Source: Gammaproteobacteria bacterium
Lineage (GTDB): Bacteria > Pseudomonadota > Gammaproteobacteria > CAJXQU01
Direction: 5' to 3'
NCBI GenBank assembly: GCA_026984775.1
Contig: JALSRM010000031.1
Span: 1-60,704 of the forward strand
Length of the DNA: 60,704 nt
Numbering within the stretch: the stretch's first letter is position 1; each line of letters starts with the position of its first letter. A program made the position numbers and the translations under genes. The notes under the pieces were generated by a model, which was not told the origin of the DNA, made no database searches, and worked only from the letters and a program-made list of their open reading frames with translations. Positions 9,501 through 17,649 of the stretch are shown piece by piece.

Positions 9501-10223
9501 ACCAGCATCAAGTGTCTGATCATTCGATTTCTCCCAGCTTGGGCGATCTTCTCCTTTCAATTGCTTGGCGATTACCTTAAGAAGGTCTTTTCTTGGGGTA
9601 TCCAGATCGCCAGAAAAGGTTTCCCTTGCATTAAAATACTCAAACTTTTCCTGTTCATCGGTTGTTTCCATAAACAGAAGGTGTAATTTGTTATCCAGTT
9701 TCTGGAAATAGGTCTGGAGGATGGAAGATAACCTGCTGTCAATACCTAAATGAGCAGCCTTTGAGCCATTGAAAGAGTTTTTACCCGTGTCCTTTTCGTA
9801 TGTTTTCTCTCTTTTCTTTTCGAGTTTTTTTGCAATCGTAATGAGGACATCCAGCACCTTCTGGTCTGGTTCAATGAAGGAAACACCGATTCCACCCTGG
9901 AAAATTCTAACTACCTGGAAACCGATCGAATAGATCTTCTCCCCACTTTTTTTGTGTTTGACCTTGAATTCAACAGAAAAGAGTGATCCTGAAATGGAAT
10001 CTTTATGATCTTCGATCAGAGAAATCGTATCCTGATCCGGACAGGAAAGAAAAAAACCACCAGGGCAGAAATCACGAATCACGCAAGGTTTTCCTTGCAA
10101 AATTCCACCCCGGAACACTGCTGCCAGTGCCATCGGTATTCTAGGATATCGACGCCTTTCCCTGCCTGATTCAGACTGCTTTGTTCTAGATATTATTTCC
10201 TGCATGAATTTTCGTTTATTCAT
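6537..10223 (-). CDS. Large PilZ-DUF1631 protein with degenerate GGDEF and EAL domains
   Basis: About 1228 residues from the ATG at 10223, which follows AAGGGG; an in-frame ATG at 10259 is an alternative without a ribosome site. Order of domains: PilZ near the N-terminus (RRYPR matches RxxxR; DFCPGG replaces the usual DxSxxG); a long DUF1631-like helical region; a GGDEF-like fold whose signature is replaced by RLDKNSL and whose RxxD inhibitory site reads RESK; and an EAL-like domain with FEVPGKP where the catalytic EAL would lie. Both enzyme domains therefore look inactive. The likely role is c-di-GMP sensing through PilZ, and regulation of the coupled kinase or of surface functions. DUF1631 has no assigned biochemical activity that I know of. 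Confidence 0.82.
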   Translation of the reverse strand: MNKRKFMQEIISRTKQSESGRERRRYPRIPMALAAVFRGGILQGKPCVIRDFCPGGFFLSCPDQDTISLIEDHKDSISGSLFSVEFKVKHKKSGEKIYSIGFQVVRIFQGGIGVSFIEPDQKVLDVLITIAKKLEKKREKTYEKDTGKNSFNGSKAAHLGIDSRLSSILQTYFQKLDNKLHLLFMETTDEQEKFEYFNARETFSGDLDTPRKDLLKVIAKQLKGEDRPSWEKSNDQTLDAGSLSLVDEREFEAYLVLTGIISNAEADNRLLLFRLTKKLSEIYATEFDEGLNPIGFSRLFRTIDSYLQSRQFSYGALTVAYQQMGEVLVPELIMLYEELTEGIEDRPESIPASQSDKEPVASIRTDLEDKVQPTEPQLFSEFYQPNASGVHRKSSGTSSFSQHNSTEQAMSQSVFESGSNSVFPVLETNDQVSALPKRVNDLVGTLSALRKSMDGIPDRRNPSINQADIAPMSTVNTLAASENRLPVGEGHVNTGFVDSSREDLLQLLDRIQQEDIRNWQKGETIRDVTGRLWPMLSNLQKPVGEEVQGAIGLAGSVLDYLQDDEYLSEHARQNMRRMQAIIYKQAVQDGGLFQERSNPLRNVINLLEKLDRKGANQQPEVKHELDAILDNLLTLDSYDASSLSTIPERLRALLEEQNNRFKNRVEALVAQCDLEQSMLKGLRKSDDLMDQGKRPVQPVKSPEYNIWQERARGISQGDSIILSDGKGEKKHLSLAWSAPDSSRFVFVDGNGNKAADMSLQELIIRLLKGTAELTDENQQPLFDRAIVSGLFDAYTDINQKIVKDTKTGLVNEEKYRTELEILLENAVLDHVEHAFFIIELITKDDCDDENIITYLKHIALSAIDIFGRESKIGRLDKNSLGIAVEFTSREGSLLLAESLLKELEDNDCVIDEKKIRHPVVIGITVFDDRTRDIDQIIEQAASACENARTLGDNQACLYEQQSDTEEELDTNLIPDSIDWQFWLEEHLEIDDEIPLFGQKILDCKNEKVGSLFHIFPGEMDESGNVRTPERFIHASLENELIVDFEKKFIRNCLEWMNENRESVAECARCLISISGKTLNSKGILDYVISQLTEISVPPGIICFEVPGKPVPEEEKNIIRFIRTLNEFGCRFSLGRFGIDGLSREALKLPVDYICIDRILTHDAINNAQSYGLIKSVNDIAHMMDKRTIVPHRVEGETLELLQEIQIDYISIVENSKPVRLNNVVGENL

Positions 10224-10462
10224 ATCCCCTTCGTCACTGATGTCACATACAAGACTCATGCCAGAAAGGGAGCGAAGCAGCTGGGTAACAACTAATTATC
10301 AGGATATGATCAGGAGTGAAGATTACGCGGAAATCTCACAAGATTGTCAGATTTCAGGCATGCAGTTGTCTGGACAATACCAGTGACACGTTTATTTGAC
10401 GCTGATCGTGCTTCTATTCAAAGGAATATTTACTGAGTCTGGCAAAGTATTATGAAAAGAAA

Positions 10463-10475
10463 AACCTGACAGGTT
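10463..10475 (-). terminator. Weak terminator candidate after the membrane carrier
   Basis: AACCTG-A-CAGGTT is a perfect short palindrome; on the minus strand it is followed by a T-rich run (TTTTTCTTTT). It lies 43 bases downstream of the carrier gene's stop. The stem is short (four usable pairs around a five-base loop), so it may only slow polymerase. Confidence 0.35.
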
Positions 10476-10517
10476 GATACATGAGTTATAACTAGTCACT
10501 GCTCCTTGACTTTCCAA

Positions 10518-11768
10518 TCAGGCTGGAGACGCCTGAATAATCAGGCGATGTTCACGTGCAAGAAGATAGATCGCGACCAGCCAAAGCATACAAATCCCCA
10601 TGGTCAGCCAGCTTAGTTCAACTGTAGATATCCTGATTGGTAACCACTGGGTCAACAAAAGAATCAACGTGGAACCTGCAACCTTGAACAAACGATATCC
10701 GAACATATCAATCCACGCCTTGGCCTGGTAGATATGCAAAGAATTGATCGGAACATAGAGTAACTCACGTGAAGCTCTGTTGATCGAATAGGCTAGCCCT
10801 CTGTCGCTGATCTTCATTATTTGTGCTGTCAATATATTTGGATGCAAATAAAACCCCCACGTACTGATAAAGAGACAGAAAGGCTGTAGTGTCAACCCAG
10901 CAATGATACCGAAATACCGATGGATGAAAGGAGTCACAAATAAGTTAATGCCAATAGCGATCATCCCGAGAGTAGCAAAAAAACCCGAAAGAAACCCTGT
11001 CCGTTCATCCAGTTGAGAGAAGGAAACCTGAACCATGCTCATGAATTTATATTCCACCAGTGGGGAGGCCATCTGTGATAGCAGCAGGATCGCAGCAATA
11101 AGCAACAGATAGCGATTTTTAATCAGTGTTTCCCAGCCTTCATGGAAATGGGCAATTTCTGACTTTTCGGTATTTTCGTTATAGACCCCGATCCGGGCAA
11201 AAACCAGATTAAGAAGTACAAGTATTGCCAGGATAGCAATGGCAACCAAGAGAAGATCAGATGTTACAAGCCAGCCCTTTTCCAACCAACCTTGCGCCAT
11301 TTTTCCACCCAGAACCCCTCCAAGAAGCCCCCCCGTACCGACGATTCCATACCAACGTTTTCCATCGGAGATCCGGTAGATAGAATTGGTCAGACTCCAA
11401 AACTGTTCAACCAGAACAACACTAAAGATATCAACAAAGATATAGAACAGGATCGCAGTGATTTTCCCTTGTTGTTCAAGCAGATAATGAAATAAAAAGA
11501 GAAGCCCCATAAAGAGTGCTAATGTCCCTAATACAAGATTCAACCGGCTGCATCTTTCAAGAAGCCTGTGGTAGAAGCTGATCGCAAGCCCAAGAATAAG
11601 GGCAGTGCCGATCCAGACATAGGGCAGATATTCTGCTCCAAGATATTCCAGGAACAGTGATCGACTGGCAGGTTTGATATGGTAATAAGCGAGGATTATC
11701 AGAAAAAAGTTGATAAAAAGAATCGAAGCACGCCAGACCTGACTCCCTGTGAAAACAAAACCCTTCAT
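10518..11768 (-). CDS. MFS/ADP-ATP-carrier-like membrane protein
   Basis: A 416-residue protein with about 12 predicted membrane helices and no signal peptide. The pattern, including GTGGLLGGVLGGKMA around residue 150 and SDRGLAYSINRASRELLYVP around 320, resembles the NTP/NDP exchanger (Npt1/Npt2, TlcA-like) superfamily and distant MFS proteins found in many free-living proteobacteria, where the substrate is unknown. The conserved basic patch RGLAYSxxRxxRELLY is the strongest family clue. It stands alone and is divergent from the LysM-like hydrolase. Nucleotide transport should not be assumed from the family name. Confidence 0.7.
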   Translation of the reverse strand: MKGFVFTGSQVWRASILFINFFLIILAYYHIKPASRSLFLEYLGAEYLPYVWIGTALILGLAISFYHRLLERCSRLNLVLGTLALFMGLLFLFHYLLEQQGKITAILFYIFVDIFSVVLVEQFWSLTNSIYRISDGKRWYGIVGTGGLLGGVLGGKMAQGWLEKGWLVTSDLLLVAIAILAILVLLNLVFARIGVYNENTEKSEIAHFHEGWETLIKNRYLLLIAAILLLSQMASPLVEYKFMSMVQVSFSQLDERTGFLSGFFATLGMIAIGINLFVTPFIHRYFGIIAGLTLQPFCLFISTWGFYLHPNILTAQIMKISDRGLAYSINRASRELLYVPINSLHIYQAKAWIDMFGYRLFKVAGSTLILLLTQWLPIRISTVELSWLTMGICMLWLVAIYLLAREHRLIIQASPA

Positions 11769-11986
11769 AAACTCCTGAAATTTACGTCTGAAACAAAATT
11801 ATCCTTGATAGTCTTTCCTATAATGGCAGAGAACTGCGTTGGAGCCCGATCATTCCGCAGCTTTCACTGCTATTATTGCAATAGTACTATATTGATAAAT
11901 GAAATCTGTCACAAATTGGTAATAATTTCATAATTTTCCTCAATTTGATGCTAGACTAACGTAAAAACAGCGAGGAATATTGTACT

Positions 11987-13459
11987 GTGGGTTCAAGTTC
12001 CATCCAGTTAAGAATGGGTGATATGGCTTCAGACAAGGTGCGCCTCTCAACCATAAGAAAAAGGCACTTGGCTATGCTGGCATTGTCTATACTGATCACC
12101 CTAGCCCCCTCTGCCAGACTCCATTCTGAACCCATCCAAAAGCTCACATTCGATAAGACCGTGTCCTCATCCAAAAAATATCTGATCAAGATCAAACTTG
12201 ATCGTGAGGTACACGGCTCCGTCTACAGGGATCTGCCTTTTGAACCAATGACGGAAAACAGGCTACCACTGTCAACAAATAATCATCACTATAGGGTTCA
12301 ACCACACAAAGGAAACAGTTGGCTGGAAATTACTATACAGGAAAATGATACGCTCTATAGCATTGTTCGCAGACTTGGACTCAGTGTGAGAGATATGTTT
12401 AAAATCCTGCATCTTGGAACAGATACCGATGCTCTGAAAAAGCTCAGACCTGGGCAAAAAATCCGGATTCACGCATCTGGCCAAAAAATTCTCGAGCTCG
12501 TTCATGAACAGGACACTTCGCGTTGGCTGCATGTGAAAAAGAAGAACGGCAAATTTACCGCTGTCACCTCCATCAATGGGCAAAAAGTAAATATCGTCAA
12601 AAAAACCTATCACCCTCGTCCACTGTTCGCTCGTAATGAAAACTATCCTGAGCTGCGCAAACAAAGGGACAGCCAATTACAAAAACGTCTTGAAGCAACA
12701 ATCAAACGTCTCGGCCTGATGGGCGAGATAGAGAAAAAGAAACTGGCAGTTGCTCTCGTTGATATCACCGATTTGCATAATCCGAAATTGGCAACACTGA
12801 ACGGTGATGAAATGATGTACGCTGCAAGTCTCCCCAAAATTGCCATACTCTTGGGTGCCTTTGTAGAGATTGAACGAGGAAATATGAAATTGGATGAAAA
12901 AACAAAACAGGATCTTGTACAGATGATCCGTTTTTCTTCCAACGAGAAGGCATCAGAAATATTGCAGCGTATCGGCCATCAAAGACTGGAAGAAATACTG
13001 ATGTCTGACCGCTATAAACTCTATAACCCACTCTACAATGGTGGTCTGTGGGTAGGCAAGGCGTATGGCAAAACCCCGGCCTTCGAGCGTGATCCATTAC
13101 ATAACCTGTCTCATGGCGCCACTGTCTTCCAGACAGCCCGCTTTTACTACCTTCTGGAAACAGGCCAACTGGTATCTGCAGAATTGACGGCCACGATGAA
13201 GGAAATCCTTTCTCATCCCGGTATCAATCACAAGTTTGTCAAAGGGCTCGCTGCCAGTCATCCCGAAGCCAAAATTTACCGTAAATCGGGTTCCTGGCGA
13301 CAGTGGCATGCCGACAGTGCGTTGATAGAAGCCAATGGTTATAAATATATTGCGGTTGCCCTTGCAGAAAACCCCCAAGGGGGTCGGTGGCTAACCCGTA
13401 TGATCTCCCCTCTGCATGATTTGATCGTGCCATCCACCTATGCCGAGCTGACACCCTGA
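11987..13459 (+). CDS. Secreted LysM-like serine hydrolase of the class A beta-lactamase fold
   Basis: A 490-residue protein with a GTG start, supported by GAGGA ten bases upstream. A signal peptide or anchor (around residues 24-46) is followed by a LysM-like/OapA-like segment (about residues 115-160, IQENDTLYSIVRRLGLS...LRPGQKIRI) and a C-terminal serine hydrolase domain with SLPK (the SxxK nucleophile), SSNEK (in place of SxN) and KSG. This combination is typical of beta-lactamase-related enzymes that act on peptidoglycan or remain uncharacterised; it does not by itself mean drug resistance. Periplasmic location is expected. Confidence 0.78.
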   Translation: MGSSSIQLRMGDMASDKVRLSTIRKRHLAMLALSILITLAPSARLHSEPIQKLTFDKTVSSSKKYLIKIKLDREVHGSVYRDLPFEPMTENRLPLSTNNHHYRVQPHKGNSWLEITIQENDTLYSIVRRLGLSVRDMFKILHLGTDTDALKKLRPGQKIRIHASGQKILELVHEQDTSRWLHVKKKNGKFTAVTSINGQKVNIVKKTYHPRPLFARNENYPELRKQRDSQLQKRLEATIKRLGLMGEIEKKKLAVALVDITDLHNPKLATLNGDEMMYAASLPKIAILLGAFVEIERGNMKLDEKTKQDLVQMIRFSSNEKASEILQRIGHQRLEEILMSDRYKLYNPLYNGGLWVGKAYGKTPAFERDPLHNLSHGATVFQTARFYYLLETGQLVSAELTATMKEILSHPGINHKFVKGLAASHPEAKIYRKSGSWRQWHADSALIEANGYKYIAVALAENPQGGRWLTRMISPLHDLIVPSTYAELTP

Positions 13460-13588
13460 TTCATAACCCGAAAAGCACGTTTTTTCATATTCTTGTTCCA
13501 ATTTCGTGAACATCAGAACATAAATCGTTTTCAAAATGTGTACTTTCGCTTTGTAATTGGGCCAATTCGGTGGTTTTTGAAGTGAGTT

Positions 13589-13621
13589 GGCAGCCAAATT
13601 TAATCAGGAATTTTGACTGCC
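13589..13621. repeat. Inverted repeat over the mucD stop codon
   Basis: Arms beginning GGCAGCCAAATTT and ending AATTTTGACTGCC pair with one mismatch-type wobble around a short loop, and the mucD stop codon lies inside. No T-run follows on either strand, so it is not a standard intrinsic terminator. It could stabilise the mRNA end or mark a bidirectional termination zone between the two convergent genes. Confidence 0.45.
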
Positions 13622-15054
13622 AAAAAGAGAGGGTTTCCATCCCTCTGGACCAGTACGGGCACTGCCTTACCTTTGGGTAAAGCCGAAATCATCTTCTCAA
13701 GTGAAGAACTGTCAGTAATTTTCTTATTATTAATCATGAGGATGACATCACCAGGCATGATCCCCGCATCCTGAGCAGGTCCTTTTCCAACTTCATCCAC
13801 CAGCACACCCTGATTTTTAAGCTGAAGCTGATCATGCTCTTCAGGTGTGAGATCTCTTACCTTTATATTCAGGAGATTATTGGAAACTGTTTTCTTCTCT
13901 GCAGACTGGCTTGAAGCCATCGTTTCCTCACCCGGCAATGTACTTATAATGACGTGAATCGTTTTATCCCTGCCTTCGCGCAGAATTTTGACGGGAACCC
14001 GTTTACCAATACTGGTCGTCCCAACGACAGGCGGGAGATCAGATGAATGTTCGATTTCGTGACCATTGAATTCAAGGATAATATCACCGGTTTTTATACC
14101 TGCTTTTTCCGCTGGACTGTCAGGCAGCACCTTAGCAACCAGTGCCCCACCCGGTTTTTCCATACCAAAGGACTCGGCCAGCTCTCGAGTAACATCCTGG
14201 ATCATCACACCTAACCAGCCACGTGATACCTTGCCTTTTTCACGGATTTGATGATAGACATTCATGACAATGTCCATGGGAATAGCAAAGGAGAGTCCCA
14301 TGAAACCTCCGGTTCGACTGTATATCTGAGAATTCACCCCAACAGCCTCCCCATCCATATTAAAAAGAGGTCCACCAGAATTACCCGGATTAATCGCGAC
14401 ATCGGTCTGGATGAAGGGGATATAGTTTTCGTTGGGCAAACTGCGCCCTTTTGCACTCACAATCCCGGCGGTAACTGAATAATCGAAACCGAATGGTGAG
14501 CCAATTGCCAGCACCCATTCACCCACCTCCAACTCGGCAGAACTGCCTGTTCTGACTACTGGAAGGTCCTTTGCTTCAATTTTGAGCACAGCAATATCTG
14601 TGTGTCTATCAGACCCAATCAGCTTTGCATTAAACTCCCTCCGGTCATTTAACCGTACAACAATCTCATCGGCATCTTTGACAACATGATGGTTTGTGAT
14701 CACATAACCCTCACTGTCTATAATAAAGCCTGAACCAAGAGAAGAAACCGGTCTCGAATCTGGCCCCATTTCATCACCAAAAAAATGGCGGAAAAAGTCA
14801 TTCAAAGGGCTGTCTTTAGGAAGATCGGGGATCTGGATGTTCGGCAGTTGTGAGCGTTTCTGGCTGGTGGAAATATTAACGACTGCAGGGCTGTTGTCTT
14901 TTGCTAGTTTGGTAAAGTCCGGCAAGTAACGCGCTTCTGCTGAAGAAAACATGAAGCTGCTCGCCAACAGCATCGTGACCCAAAATGAGGAAATGGCAAA
15001 CAGGTTTGTTTTGTCCCTCGATGCCCACAATTTTGACCAGATCTTCTGTTGCAT
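13600..15054 (-). CDS. mucD: Periplasmic serine protease MucD/DegP-like
   Basis: A 484-residue HtrA/Do-family protease. It has a signal peptide (hydrophobic residues 20-37, cut near SSAEA), a trypsin-like domain with catalytic His in NHHVVKDADE, Asp in DIAVLKIEA and Ser in NPGNSGGPLF, and two PDZ domains (about residues 265-355 and 395-480). It degrades or chaperones misfolded envelope proteins. It is the last gene of the rpoE-rseA-rseB-mucD set, the arrangement known from Pseudomonas algU-mucA-mucB-mucD, and starts 47 bases after rseB. Expression under sigma-E is expected. Confidence 0.95.
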   Translation of the reverse strand: MQQKIWSKLWASRDKTNLFAISSFWVTMLLASSFMFSSAEARYLPDFTKLAKDNSPAVVNISTSQKRSQLPNIQIPDLPKDSPLNDFFRHFFGDEMGPDSRPVSSLGSGFIIDSEGYVITNHHVVKDADEIVVRLNDRREFNAKLIGSDRHTDIAVLKIEAKDLPVVRTGSSAELEVGEWVLAIGSPFGFDYSVTAGIVSAKGRSLPNENYIPFIQTDVAINPGNSGGPLFNMDGEAVGVNSQIYSRTGGFMGLSFAIPMDIVMNVYHQIREKGKVSRGWLGVMIQDVTRELAESFGMEKPGGALVAKVLPDSPAEKAGIKTGDIILEFNGHEIEHSSDLPPVVGTTSIGKRVPVKILREGRDKTIHVIISTLPGEETMASSQSAEKKTVSNNLLNIKVRDLTPEEHDQLQLKNQGVLVDEVGKGPAQDAGIMPGDVILMINNKKITDSSSLEKMISALPKGKAVPVLVQRDGNPLFLAVKIPD

Positions 15055-15101
15055 GGTTGGTTTTTCCTATAGTGTAAGAGATACGGCCAACTGAAAATGA
15101 T

Positions 15102-16127
15102 TCAGTGGAGAAGTTGTGAGGAGCTACTTTTATTGGCCTTTTCATCGGTTGCGACAGATGATGCAATTTTATAAACCGTTTTTGCTGGCAGTTCTCCTAC
15201 TACAGTGATTTGATGATCGCCATGAGTCATGGTATAGGCGTTCACAGCACCCAAAGAGACAAAACCATTCATGGCTTTTGTGCCTTCCTTGCTTGCGTCA
15301 ACTCTTTCAATATAGATGGAAATCATCGCAAGACCATCAGAATAGACCCTATGCTCCATTGGTTTCTGTCCCTCTGAGAGGACCTGCATGGTAACACTTT
15401 CCAGAAGAAACCCATGGGGTAACCACTGGACTTTCCAGTTGGAGCCAGTTTGAACCTCATCGGTTTTCTTTTCGCTGGTGTACCAGGAGTAACCTGAGGC
15501 ATTCATAGGAGTCACCATATCGGCAGGAATTTCATCAAGCGTATCGATATGGGTAAAAAGCACTGTTTCCAGGATCTTACCTTGCAGGTCCATGATTGCG
15601 GATTTGAGCATCAGGTTCGTTTTCCTGTCAACCCAGAAACGGTAGATATACCGATTTTGATCCTTGGGTACGACTTCAATCACATCGGCATCATGGCCAG
15701 CTACTCGGTCATCTCCAAGCAAACGAAAGCTGTAAAAGTGGCTGATCCGATCGATGGACTCAGGGAAATTTGAGGAAAGAAGCTTTCCAGCCTGGCCACT
15801 CTTGTCAACCATGACTGTTCTGTTATCAGAATAGATGCAAGTCACATCATCTTTACCCTTGACCACCTCCCTGGTGGCACCCGTCAATGAAATGAGCTTC
15901 TCAACTTCACCATCCTCATCAGCCTTGTGGATGATCCGCATGGTGTCAAGCTGATTTCCACGACTGTAAACAAATACACCGTCGTAATTCAGATTTCTAG
16001 AAGCTACAATCATTTTTTCCAACAGTTTGCGGGCCTGCTGCGAGGAATCCTGCTCAGCACCAACGACCTGTAACGTGGTCAACGAGCAGAGAATACCTGC
16101 CAGCCAAATCCAGCTTTTTTTTGTCAT
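15102..16127 (-). CDS. rseB: Sigma-E regulatory protein RseB/MucB
   Basis: A 341-residue periplasmic protein with a signal peptide ending near VVGAEQ. The N-terminal MucB/RseB domain starts at LLEKMIVASRNLNYDGVFVYSRG, a strongly conserved family signature, and a C-terminal domain covers about residues 215-325. RseB binds the periplasmic part of the anti-sigma factor RseA and shields it from proteolysis until envelope stress or mislocalised lipids displace it. It starts 7 bases after rseA, in the same operon. Confidence 0.95.
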   Translation of the reverse strand: MTKKSWIWLAGILCSLTTLQVVGAEQDSSQQARKLLEKMIVASRNLNYDGVFVYSRGNQLDTMRIIHKADEDGEVEKLISLTGATREVVKGKDDVTCIYSDNRTVMVDKSGQAGKLLSSNFPESIDRISHFYSFRLLGDDRVAGHDADVIEVVPKDQNRYIYRFWVDRKTNLMLKSAIMDLQGKILETVLFTHIDTLDEIPADMVTPMNASGYSWYTSEKKTDEVQTGSNWKVQWLPHGFLLESVTMQVLSEGQKPMEHRVYSDGLAMISIYIERVDASKEGTKAMNGFVSLGAVNAYTMTHGDHQITVVGELPAKTVYKIASSVATDEKANKSSSSQLLH

Positions 16128-16134
16128 TTCGTCT

Positions 16135-16734
16135 TTACCGAACTGCCTCGTGTCCTACCAGCCGGGCATTGGGTGATACACCCTGGATACCAAAACGTGC
16201 ATTGACCTGATTATGATTGAGAATGTATTGGTTGAGACGCTGTGCCTCTATTGTGTTTTCAATGGGTTCATATTTTACCGTTCTGACAGTAGATGGAACA
16301 ATTTTGGCCATTGAAGAATTGGCCATAGGGGCATTTTCAGGAACATTGGAGGTTTGAGCGACTTCAGTGGCAGAACTTCCTGGGACCTTCCTATCAGAAC
16401 CGTGGAGACCCAAAACCGCAACAGCAGTGACTGAGGCAGCAATAGCTAGTCCGGCTACAGGTTTGAGAAATTCCTTTTTCAGGAATCTATTGCTGGATCT
16501 GGGAGCCAAGATGGCCGGTTCATTCTCTAGCATCGTATTCAGTTTTGCCGCCAGATCAGGATTGACAGTCGAAGGTAGCGTATTCCTCAGAGTATCACCA
16601 ATCAGATGATACCGTTGCCAACTTCTCCGGGTTTCGAGATCAATTTCAATATTTTCAATTGCAATTTCCCTGTCACGTCCGTCCAGTTCGCCATCCATCA
16701 AGGCGGAAATCTTTTCCAGTTTATCGTCATTCAT
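16135..16734 (-). CDS. rseA: Anti-sigma-E factor RseA/MucA
   Basis: About 199 residues from the ATG at 16734 (MNDDKLEKISALMDGELDG), the conserved start of the family; a longer frame to 16797 overlaps rpoE and is unlikely. The N-terminal cytoplasmic anti-sigma domain covers residues 1-75, a single membrane segment follows (VAGLAIAASVTAVAVLGLHG, about 95-115), and the rest is periplasmic with the RseB-binding region. It sequesters sigma-E at the membrane and is destroyed by regulated proteolysis under envelope stress. Confidence 0.92.
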   Translation of the reverse strand: MNDDKLEKISALMDGELDGRDREIAIENIEIDLETRRSWQRYHLIGDTLRNTLPSTVNPDLAAKLNTMLENEPAILAPRSSNRFLKKEFLKPVAGLAIAASVTAVAVLGLHGSDRKVPGSSATEVAQTSNVPENAPMANSSMAKIVPSTVRTVKYEPIENTIEAQRLNQYILNHNQVNARFGIQGVSPNARLVGHEAVR

Positions 16735-16756
16735 CTTCGCTTCACTCCAGTTGTGA

Positions 16757-17332
16757 TCACTCCAATAAGGGTTTGAGACGATTATCAATTGCTTCACGAG
16801 CTCTGAAAATGCGTGATCTGACTGTGCCGATCGGGCAACTCATCACTTCAGCAATTTCTTCATATCTCAATCCTTCAACTTCTCTTAAGGTTATTGCTAT
16901 CCTGAGATCCTCAGGCAATTCCTCGATCGCGGAGAGAATTGTCTTCTGGATTTCATCGGTCAACATCAGGTTTTCCGGTGTTTCTACCTCCCTTAGAGCC
17001 TCGTCAAGGTCATAGGTTTCATCATCAGGTCCAGATGGTTGCACTTCCTGTGGCCGACGTGCTCTCGAAGCCACATGATTCTTGGCTGTATTGATCGCAA
17101 TCCGATATAACCAGGTATAAAAAGCACTATCTCCCCGGAAATTGGGAAGGGCTCGATATGCTTTCAAAAATGCTTCTTGAGCAATATCCTGGGCATCGGT
17201 CGCATCACGCACGTAGCGTGAAACAAGATTGACAACCCGATTCTGGTATTTGAGCACCAGTAGGTCGAAAGCCTTCTTGTCCCCCTTTTGTACTCGATCG
17301 ACTAATGTACTATCCGCTATTTCGTCGCCCAT
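16757..17332 (-). CDS. rpoE: RNA polymerase sigma-E factor (RpoE/AlgU)
   Basis: A 191-residue ECF sigma factor close to full family length. Region 2 contains VSRYVRDATDAQDIAQEAFLKAYRALPNF and region 4 contains ELPEDLRIAITLREVEGLRYEEIAEVM followed by CPIGTVRSRIFRAREAI. It directs envelope-stress transcription, usually including its own operon. A candidate sigma-E promoter lies 55-82 bases upstream, and an AGGAG ribosome site precedes the ATG. It is divergent from nadB, as in many gammaproteobacteria. Confidence 0.96.
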   Translation of the reverse strand: MGDEIADSTLVDRVQKGDKKAFDLLVLKYQNRVVNLVSRYVRDATDAQDIAQEAFLKAYRALPNFRGDSAFYTWLYRIAINTAKNHVASRARRPQEVQPSGPDDETYDLDEALREVETPENLMLTDEIQKTILSAIEELPEDLRIAITLREVEGLRYEEIAEVMSCPIGTVRSRIFRAREAIDNRLKPLLE

Positions 17333-17649
17333 CAGGGCTTTCTCCTTGTGTTATTATTAAGCGGTTTTTCTCCTGACCCCGGCGACATAGACATGCCTTG
17401 AAGATTTAAGTTCGGTGAAAAACCATTTAAGAAACAACTGATCAATTCTGGATTATATTTGTGAAATGGTAAACTTTGCCAAATTGTGGCACGAATTGAT
17501 GCAACCAGCAGTTCTTTAATTTACAAAATTCGCAACCGATAGAGCTGGCTGATTATTCCCGTTACACAATTTTTAATGAATTCTCAGAAACACCTTAATC
17601 AGAAGTTCCGGAATATTATAAACAAGTTACACAACGTATAAAGGAAGAG
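17333..17649. other. Intergenic region between divergent rpoE and nadB
   Basis: This 317-base AT-rich region holds the candidate rpoE promoter at 17387-17414 and a second GGAACTT element (17609-17603, minus strand) with TCTGA 14 bases further on, one or two bases shorter than ideal spacing. A TGGCACG...TGC element at 17487-17502 resembles a sigma-54 promoter but has one base too many. No coding potential was seen. Confidence 0.5.
17387..17414 (-). promoter_or_regulatory. Candidate sigma-E promoter of rpoE (autoregulation)
   Basis: On the minus strand CGAACTT (17414-17408), a 15-base spacer and GTCTAT (17392-17387) match the known sigma-E consensus GGAACTT-N15-GTCTAA at 6/7 and 5/6 positions with exact spacing. 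Start of transcription would fall near 17380, giving a leader of about 50 bases. Confidence 0.7.

Noticed and set aside
17487-17502. TGGCACGAATTGATGC upstream of nadB as a sigma-54 promoter
   Set aside because: GG and GC are 11 bases apart instead of 10. Sigma-54 does not normally tolerate a change in this spacing.
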